Assembly (NCBI RefSeq): GCF_009852415.1
Contig: NZ_WOXS01000001.1
Coordinates: 180,847 to 244,846 of the forward strand
Origin: Streptomyces sp. Tu 3180
Lineage (GTDB): Bacteria > Actinomycetota > Actinomycetes > Streptomycetales > Streptomycetaceae
Direction of reading: 5' to 3'
DNA length: 64,000 bases
The notes beneath the pieces were generated by a model. That model had not been told where the DNA came from, ran no database searches, and saw only the letters and a list, made by a program, of their open reading frames with translations. Each line of letters starts with the position of its first letter. Positions within the stretch are counted from its first letter, which is position 1. Position numbers and translations under genes: made by a program. Below are positions 58,138-64,000 of the stretch, in pieces.

Positions 58138-59460
58138 TCACCCCGCCTCGGCAGGCGGGAGCTGACAGCCCCAGGCACGGAGCTGTTCGCCATACTCGCG
58201 CACCGCCGGCCGGGACCACCAAGGGGCTGCCCGCTCATACAGGTCCCGAGAGCGCTGCCGCACCGAACTGATCGGCAACGGACTAGCCAAAGTGATGGCC
58301 TGCTGCCCGAGAGACATGGCGTGCTCCACATCCGGCGCTTCCTGTTGCAGCACCGCAGTGGCCACGTCCAAACGGACCAGGGAGCGGCTCCACGCGGAGT
58401 CGGACTGTTCGACCAGGCCATCGAGGTCCTCAGCGTCCCGCAGTACGTGCCCGGTGTCCTGCAGAGCGACACGGGCGGTCAGCGCATTGGCCAGGGTGCG
58501 AGCCCGCCCGTACGGAAAGAACGAGATACACGAAGTCAGACCAGGGACGACGTCATACCGGTCGGACAGGTCCAGCGCCTGCCCGATAGCCCGCTCGGCC
58601 TGGTTCCGGTCACCCAGCTTGCCCAGCGCCCGGGCCCGGCCGTTGACCAGCAGCCGGATGGCCTGCGGATGATCCGGTGCCCGGCCCAGCGCGGCGGCGG
58701 CCCGTGCGTCGGCCTCGGCGTAGCGGCCCGCGTAGTACGCCGCGAAGGACTGGGTGCCGCCGGCCCACAATTCGGTGTCGAGATCGCCGATCGCCCGGCT
58801 CAGTTCCAGTGCCTCGGCGCAGTACGCCTCAGCCAAGGGGAACGCGCCGGTGTTCACGGCCATGTAGCCGAGCAGTCCGCCGGCCCGCGCGGTGATCCGG
58901 AACAGCTCCCTGCGTGCCGCCGGAGGCTGCTGGCCGGCGAGCAGAGTATGGCCCAGAGCGCGCAGGCTCTTCGCCTGTCCCCACAGGATGTGCGGCCCGT
59001 CCTGCTCGTACCGCTCGGTGATCACCTCGAGCTGGGAGGCGAGGAAAACCAGGGTGGCCTCGTCAGCGTTACCACAGGTCAACTGACGTGCCCGGGCGAC
59101 GATCTCCGCCGGATCCTCATCGTCGGTGACCGGCAAGGCCGGGGCGGCAGGCACAGGGTTGGCAAGCATAGATGATGAGGCAGGCAACGGGTCCGCCGGG
59201 GCCGAGCTGAACAGATCCCGGGCAGCCCTGCCCAACAGCTCCTCCAGGATGCGGCAGGTGTCAGGGCGGGGGAGCTGCTTCAATTCCCCACTCATCCATC
59301 GGTCGAACTGCCGCGAAGAGACCACCACCGAGGCCAGCCGAGGATCACCCGCCTCCGTTGCCAGGCGTCGGGCCGTACGGGAGAACTGCACCTCGAACGC
59401 CTTGTACGTCGTGAGGTGGCGCTCTTCGAGTAACTGCCGCAGCAGCGTCTTCCGGAGCAT
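58138..59460 (-). CDS. XRE-like regulator with TPR C-terminus
   Basis: 440 residues; the ATG at 59460 is the start of family homology. The helix-turn-helix-like region (about 15-75) holds FEVQFSRTARRLATEAGDPR and SRQFDRWMSGELKQLP. TPR-type repeats fill the rest (LGYMAVNTGAFPLAEAYCAE). A signal-sensing regulator of the Streptomyces Xre/TPR class. Divergent from the DUF5753 pair. Confidence 0.75.
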   Translation of the reverse strand: MLRKTLLRQLLEERHLTTYKAFEVQFSRTARRLATEAGDPRLASVVVSSRQFDRWMSGELKQLPRPDTCRILEELLGRAARDLFSSAPADPLPASSSMLANPVPAAPALPVTDDEDPAEIVARARQLTCGNADEATLVFLASQLEVITERYEQDGPHILWGQAKSLRALGHTLLAGQQPPAARRELFRITARAGGLLGYMAVNTGAFPLAEAYCAEALELSRAIGDLDTELWAGGTQSFAAYYAGRYAEADARAAAALGRAPDHPQAIRLLVNGRARALGKLGDRNQAERAIGQALDLSDRYDVVPGLTSCISFFPYGRARTLANALTARVALQDTGHVLRDAEDLDGLVEQSDSAWSRSLVRLDVATAVLQQEAPDVEHAMSLGQQAITLASPLPISSVRQRSRDLYERAAPWWSRPAVREYGEQLRAWGCQLPPAEAG

Positions 59461-59643
59461 TGAAGACCTCCCAACACGTCGGCGGAACCAGAGGTTCGTC
59501 GGCGAACGGCACGCACGCCAGGGTTGAACGGCGCGCGGGATGTCTGACGCAAGAATGCCCACGCAACAGCAACTAGGCAATATGTCTCGTGAAGTTGGCT
59601 CTTTCGGGTTGTCTACGAACGGGAGGATGGACAGACTGCCCCC

Positions 59644-60525
59644 ATGGCACTGAAGAGGAAGCTGGCCCCTCAGTCGGTCTACCGACGCCAGCTCGCCGCA
59701 CGACTACGCGAGTTACGAGAGGCGGCCGGCCTCACCCTCATCGAGGTCGCGGAACAGATCGAGGTGAACCAAGGCTCCCTCAGCCGGATCGAGACCGGCG
59801 AACGCGGCACCACCCCCGTACTGGTCCGAGCCCTCCTCGATTGCTACGCCGTCACCGACGACCGCGTACGTGACGACATCCTCGACCTCGTCCGTGCCGA
59901 CAAGGAACAGCAAAAACCCTGGTGGCGCAAATACTCCACGGTCCTCGCCCCCACCCGCTACGACGGCTACCTCGCCCTGGAAGCCAGCGCCACCACACTG
60001 GCCAACTACCAGCCCCTGCTCATCCCCGGACTGCTCCAGACCGAGAACTACGCCCGCGCCGTCATCGCCCAGATGCGCCCTGATCTCACGCCCGACCAGG
60101 TAGAAGCACTGGTCAAGGTACGTATGGAACGTCAGGAAAGCCGCCTGTCCGGCGAGCGCCCCGCCGAACTGTGGGCCGTCCTGGACGAAGCCGCCCTCCA
60201 CCGAGTCATCGGCTCACCCGCCGTGATGCGCCAGCAGTTCGCCCACCTCGTCCAGGCCGGCGAACAGCCGAACATCACCATCCAGCTCCTCCCGTTCTCC
60301 GTCGGCGCCCACCCCGGCCTCTACGGCCCCTTCGTCATCCTCACCTTCCCCCAGCCCACGACCCCGCTCGTCTGGCTGGAAAACCCCAACAACTCCGTGT
60401 ACCTGGAGTCCGAAAGCGACATCCAGAACTACACAGACATCTTCGATCAACTCAGGGCCTCCGCCCTCAGCCCGACGGAGACTCGTCCACGCCTCACTCA
60501 CACTGCCGAGGAGCTCGAACCGTGA
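59644..60525 (+). CDS. XRE regulator with DUF5753
   Basis: 293 residues. The helix-turn-helix at about 15-60 is LRELREAAGLTLIEVAEQIE then VNQGSLSRIE. The C-terminal DUF5753 block includes LLIPGLLQTENYARAVIAQM and FVILTFPQPTTPLVWLEN. Regulators of this class control development and antibiotics together with a DUF397 partner, which follows here with a GTGA overlap. Such pairs are often compared to toxin-antitoxin units. Confidence 0.88.
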   Translation: MALKRKLAPQSVYRRQLAARLRELREAAGLTLIEVAEQIEVNQGSLSRIETGERGTTPVLVRALLDCYAVTDDRVRDDILDLVRADKEQQKPWWRKYSTVLAPTRYDGYLALEASATTLANYQPLLIPGLLQTENYARAVIAQMRPDLTPDQVEALVKVRMERQESRLSGERPAELWAVLDEAALHRVIGSPAVMRQQFAHLVQAGEQPNITIQLLPFSVGAHPGLYGPFVILTFPQPTTPLVWLENPNNSVYLESESDIQNYTDIFDQLRASALSPTETRPRLTHTAEELEP

Positions 60526-60752
60526 GCACGATCCCGCCCCGCCACCCCCGCACCGAGGAACTTCACCAGGCACGCTGGCGCAAGAGCTCCTACAGCGGAG
60601 GCGCCAACGACTGCGTCGAGATCGTCCACCTCGGTGCGCATGCAGCGGTGCGCGATTCCAAAGACCCCGGCCGATCACCCGTGATCATCAGCCGCTCCGC
60701 CCTGGACGACCTGCTGCGCTGGTACATCAACGGCGAGACCCGCGTCGGCTGA
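60522..60752 (+). CDS. DUF397 small protein, partner of the XRE-DUF5753 regulator
   Basis: 76 residues, GTG start overlapping the regulator stop. It has the family signature ARWRKSSYSGGANDCVEIVH and VRDSKDPGRSPVIISRSALD. Thought to antagonise the partner regulator. Confidence 0.9.
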   Translation: MSTIPPRHPRTEELHQARWRKSSYSGGANDCVEIVHLGAHAAVRDSKDPGRSPVIISRSALDDLLRWYINGETRVG

Positions 60753-60988
60753 AGCCCCACCCGAACTGGGTGCTCCCTGTTTCTCCAGTCAGCGCTGCCG
60801 AGCGGAGATGCCTCACCATGCTGATGCCTGGACGCCACGAAGAGGAAGAACATGGGTGCGCTGGGTTCGGGTGTCCGCAGTGACGGGCTCCTGGCTCGCC
60901 TGCACGACCGATCCGTCAGGACCGGGGCGGACACTGGTGGGACAGCACCATCTGGTACCGACCTGACTGGGTAGGTCCCGGACGGCGG

Positions 60989-61078
60989 AACACCCCCGCG
61001 TCCGCGGGGGTGCTTCGCTGATGCTCGACATCGCCAAGAGCATGCAGAAGTCTTCCCCGCCGACGTGGGGGCGCTCTG
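60989..61078 (+). CRISPR. Second degenerate two-repeat mini-array (possible)
   Basis: Unit A (60989-61017) and unit B (61050-61078) are each 29 bases with CCCCGC.../...GGGGG stems and GTGCTTCG or GCGCTCTG ends. They are separated by exactly 32 bases (61018-61049) and agree at 19 of 29 positions. They look like the other common actinobacterial I-E repeat family (ending GTGCTCCG), not the one at 5893. Unit A alone could be a terminator for the DUF397 gene, 236 bases upstream. Confidence 0.42.
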
Positions 61079-61272
61079 CAGCTGGCGGGCGTGTGTTGTG
61101 CAGCTGGTGGTCGTGGCGGGGTGTGGCTGCGCAGTCCGCTGCTCTGGTCTGCGCAATGCGTTGGCCTGCTTGGTCGGGGGCGTGGTCGGGGTCTGCGTAA
61201 CACCTGGTCGGCTTCCCACCACGGCCCCTGACCACAGTTGTGCGCAGCCTGACCACGGCTCTTTGGGTGGTG

Positions 61273-62216
61273 TCAGTGGCTCCAGGGGAGGCGTTGGTCG
61301 GGGCCCTGGACGGACCGCCAGATGGGTGCGGTGGGGCCGTCGCGGAGGATGTCGGTCAGGGGTGCGGCCAGGACGGGGACCTCGCGCAGGAACCCAGCCA
61401 GCGCGATATCGCGGGCGGCGGCGTGTAGGGCGTGGATGCGGGTTTCGATGCCGGTGGGTCCGGTGCCGTCGAGGACGAACAGCAGGCGGGGAAGAGGGGG
61501 TAGCGCTGTCGCCAGGTTTCCTGTGCTGGTTCGGGGAAGGGTTGTTGCCGTTGCCGGGCCGCGGGTGCGGGTGTGTAGTTGTGGAGGCGGGCGTAGGAGG
61601 TGAGTTTGGCGGCGAGGCGTTCGGGTCCCATGGTGGCGCGGTCGACCTCGACGAACGCCCGCAGCATCACCCCGCCCTTGGCGCCGACCGCGCTGTCCGC
61701 GCTGTCCGTATCGTCCGTATGGTCGGTGTCGTCTGTACGGCCGGTGCGGCGTTGGTAGTAGAGGAGGGCGTCGGGGATGACGGCTTCTCCGCTGCCGAGG
61801 GGGTGGTGGACTTCGGGGATCCAGTCCAGGGGCCGGCACAGGTCGCCGTGGCGGCGGGCGTCCTGCAGGAACGCCAGTGCGGTCTCGGTCACCGTCAGTC
61901 CGTGCCCGACTTTCAGTCGCACCGCAGTTCGGTCGGTCGTGCCCCGCGGGGGTCGCCGGCCGCGCAGCTCGGGCCACTCGCAGGCGATCTGCGCCCCGTA
62001 CTGGGTGGGGAACCACACCCGGGTCCGCCCTGCCTGGGGCAGGGTGATGCGGTCGATGAGCCCCTCCCCGCGCAGCTTGGCCAGCCGGCGCCTGGTCTGC
62101 TCGATCCGCACCTCGGGCGAGAGGATGAGGTGCAGCTGCTCGGTGGTGGCCATCCGGTACTGGACCAGCACCGCCAACGCCAGCCGGTCCCCACTGCCCG
62201 CGTCCACGTTCCTCAT
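61273..62216 (-). pseudogene. Replication-relaxation family protein with a one-base frameshift
   Basis: The N-terminal winged helix (VLVQYRMATTEQLHLILSPE, RRRLAKLRGEGLIDRITLPQ) and the middle (LRAFVEVDRATMGPERLAAK) read from the ATG at 62216. At about 61495 the family continues in another frame (LPRLLFVLDGTGPTGIETRI, then FLREVPVLAAPLTDILRDG). One C is missing in a run after CCCTCTTCCCC. The two pieces give an otherwise full-length protein. It could be real decay or a sequencing error. Confidence 0.75.
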
Positions 62217-62297
62217 CGCCGCCCTGCTCCCGCATCCGTAGGTGCGGCACCGCCTGACCCGGCGCCGCGCTTACGTCACAGGCCAGCAGCCGGCCCC

Positions 62298-62440
62298 GAC
62301 CAGACCACCGACCAGGAGGGCCCGACCACGGTCACGATCCGACAACACCACCCCGACCACGGCCGACAACCCCTCCGGCATCCCCACCGACACCGGCCCG
62401 CACCTGTCCGGGTCCGGCTCGCTTATGCGCAGGTCACCAC
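62298..62440. repeat. GACCACGG block upstream of the relaxation gene
   Basis: GACCAGACCACCGACC and CCCGACCACGGTCACGA at 62299-62336 match 31910-31947 almost base for base. Further CGACCACGGCCGAC units follow. Thus the same motif set stands upstream of both a relaxation gene and the conjugation operon. Confidence 0.6.
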
Positions 62441-62970
62441 ACTGGTCTGACCATGGTCGGGAGCCCGACCCTCCCCCGTACGCCCCTCATGACCACCTCA
62501 CTGCCACAAGAGGAGACAACGGGACGGACAGGGCCGGGCGGTGTACGACCGGGAAGCGGGGCGGCCTGTCCTCGGCCGCGCGTCGGCCGAGGCCTTCGCG
62601 CCTTGACCGGAGGGCTTGCCGCATCAGACCGGATCACGGTGTCTGCGGTACTGGCTCTGTCGACGTCAAAGAGCAGCGCCTTTCGACGGGGCCGGGAGAC
62701 ACCTTGGTCACCGGCTCGGGCTGGCAGCGGACAGCGGTACAGGGCAGGCACGTGAGTCTGTCTGGCACCCGGTCACCTGCCCCTCGTCATCGGTACGCAC
62801 AAAAGCGCTGGCTACAGGGCCAGAAGTGCGGTCATGGCCTCGCCGTCGCCGACTACGCGGTGCCCGCGAGGGCCGCCTCCCGAACTCGTCGACATCGATA
62901 TCCCGGAGCGGGGCGCCTTTCGAAGCCGTCGTTAACTGCTGTCGCAGAACCTCAAGATAGCCAGCGGTAC
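62441..62970. other. Gene-poor stretch
   Basis: 530 bases in which several frames are open but none shows a start with ribosome site, recognisable motif or consistent third-position bias. Possibly decayed coding DNA. No repeat or terminator could be defended. Confidence 0.4.
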
Positions 62971-64000
62971 CTACGGCTGGCCGCGCCGGCGCGGCCTCCA
63001 CCATCGCCTGCGCCCCGCCCGTGCCACAGCCGCCTCCGCTCGGGCGAGGTTGCTGCGGCTGTTGAGGGTGCTCGGGTGGTGGGGGCCGAGGGTGCGTGCG
63101 CGGGCGGTGAGGGTTTGGCGGTGCAGGTCGGCTGCCTCCTGGTGCTGGCCGAGATCGCCCAAGGCGTTGGCGAGGTTGTTGCGGCTGTTGAGGGTGCTCG
63201 GGTGGTGGGGGCCGAGGGTGCGTTCGCGGGCGGTGAGGGTTTGGCGGTGCAGGTCGGCTGCCTCCTGGTGCTGGCCGAGATCGCCCAAGGCGTTGGCGAG
63301 GTTGTTGCGGCTGTTGAGGGTGCTCGGGTGGTGGGGGCCGAGGGTGCGTTCGCGGGCGGTGAGGGTTTGGCGGTGCAGGTCGGCTGCCTCCTGGTGCTGG
63401 CCGAGATCGCCCAAGGCGTTGGCGAGGTTGTTGCGGCTGGTAAGGGTGCTCGGGTGATGGGGGCCGAGGGTGCGTTCGCGGTCGATGAGGGTTTGGCGGT
63501 GCAGGTCGGCGGCTTGCTGGTGCTGGCCGAGGTCGTTCAGGGCGCCAGCGAGGTTGTTGCGGCTGTCAAGAGTGTGGGGGTGGTGGGGGCCGAGGGTGCG
63601 TTCGCGGGCGGTGAGGGTTTGGCGGTGCAGGTCGGCGGCTTGCTGGTACTCGCCGAGGTCGTACAGGGCGCCAGCGAGGTTGTTGCGGCTGTTGAGGGTG
63701 CTCGGGTGGTGGGGGCCGAGGGTGCGTTCGCGGTCGATGAGGTTTTGGCGGTGCAGGTCGGCGGCTTGCTGGTGCTGGCCGAGGTCGCTTAGGGCGCCTG
63801 CGAGGTTGTTGCGGCCGGTGAGGGTGTCGGGGTGATAGGGGCCGAGGGTGTGTTCGTGGTCGGTGAGGGTTTGGCGGAGCAGGTCGGCGGCTTCCTGGTA
63901 CCGGCCGAGGCCGTGCAGCGCGTTGGCGAGGTTGCCGCGGCTGGCGAGGGTGTCGGGGTGGTCGGGGCCGAGGTGACGGGTCTCGGCGTCCAGACGTGCT
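62971..64000 (-). CDS. TPR-repeat protein, C-terminal part (gene runs off the right edge)
   Basis: About 340 residues visible, made of eight 42-residue units with the consensus LGPHHPSTLNSRNNLANALG then DLGQHQEAADLHRQTLTARE. These are TPR_10/TPR_12 repeats typical of NB-ARC/STAND-type proteins of actinobacteria, in which the TPR region senses the trigger. The frame is open to 64000 with no stop, so an N-terminal domain (for example NB-ARC or a protease) would lie outside. Three units (about 63060-63440) are nearly identical at the DNA level, showing recent expansion by unequal exchange or slippage. Confidence 0.8.
   Translation of the reverse strand, partial: ARLDAETRHLGPDHPDTLASRGNLANALHGLGRYQEAADLLRQTLTDHEHTLGPYHPDTLTGRNNLAGALSDLGQHQQAADLHRQNLIDRERTLGPHHPSTLNSRNNLAGALYDLGEYQQAADLHRQTLTARERTLGPHHPHTLDSRNNLAGALNDLGQHQQAADLHRQTLIDRERTLGPHHPSTLTSRNNLANALGDLGQHQEAADLHRQTLTARERTLGPHHPSTLNSRNNLANALGDLGQHQEAADLHRQTLTARERTLGPHHPSTLNSRNNLANALGDLGQHQEAADLHRQTLTARARTLGPHHPSTLNSRSNLARAEAAVARAGRRRWWRPRRRGQP

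Noticed and set aside
60829..60860. Seven-base seed match (CTGATGC behind ATG) to the second mini-array spacer
   Set aside because: Too short, mismatched from position 8 on, and expected by chance in this region.

Overview
The window is high-GC actinobacterial DNA. Gene content, codon bias, GTGA/ATGA translational couplings and the tap-tpg telomere genes point to a Streptomyces-type linear replicon, either a linear plasmid or a chromosome arm. No rRNA or tRNA gene was seen. Much of the window is accessory DNA, with at least six IS copies or remnants and three decayed copies of one plasmid gene family.

1-9,944: a type I-E CRISPR-Cas locus. On the minus strand lie cas3, casA and the start of casB; casC/D/E and cas1/2 would lie left of the window. 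A plus-strand array of 63 repeats is fired from a leader that abuts cas3. The 760-base gap between casA and cas3 is the most interesting part. It holds a promoter, a 75-residue hydrophobic ORF and a two-repeat, degenerate mini-array with one 32-nt spacer. The first 11 bases of that spacer recur twice just upstream of the hydrophobic ORF, each time behind AAC, and the only mismatch falls at spacer position 6, which type I-E Cascade does not read. This looks like a Cascade-repressed toxin/guide module (CreTA/CreR-like).

9,945-15,280: debris and cargo. It contains a ParB-like remnant, a pYEATS membrane protein, an IS5-type IS with perfect 24-bp ends, a tachylectin-like propeller, transposase scraps and a frameshifted integrase-core IS.

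15,279-32,460: a minus-strand conjugation operon of about 16 kb with nearly every gene overlapping its neighbour. In transcription order it encodes a TcpC/VirB8-like protein, a small membrane protein, a PrgI/TcpE-like protein, the VirB4 ATPase, a membrane protein, a VirB6/TrbL-like protein, an SLT-NlpC/P60 hydrolase, a secreted protein, a TraG/VirD4-like ATPase and a decayed replication-relaxation protein. A second cluster downstream encodes a small protein, a lipoprotein and a BTAD membrane protein. Upstream of the operon is a region dense in GACCACGG palindromes and TGCGCA hexamers.

32,575-43,300: a protein with a duplicated winged helix, then tap and tpg (telomere replication). Next is a compact P450 RiPP locus with two 30-residue twin precursors, a hairpin and the P450. 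It is followed by a SWIM-finger protein, a VOC protein and an endonuclease VII-type nuclease.

43,900-60,760: RiPP and regulator territory. Cluster A is a graspetide system (tgmA, tgmB, tgmC) with an in-frame amber codon in tgmB, an FxLD-type lanthipeptide precursor, a GHKL ATPase and very small coupled peptides. It faces an XRE-TPR regulator. Cluster B is a radical SAM enzyme with a CSCS-tailed precursor and a GNAT protein. Both clusters carry a paralogous accessory gene followed by the same roughly 65-nt foldable element. Regulators (GHKL, XRE-TPR, XRE-DUF5753 plus DUF397) and a 2H phosphoesterase follow.

60,760-64,000: a second two-repeat degenerate mini-array with a 32-nt spacer, a frameshifted replication-relaxation gene, another GACCACGG block, and the end of a TPR protein built from nearly identical 126-bp units.
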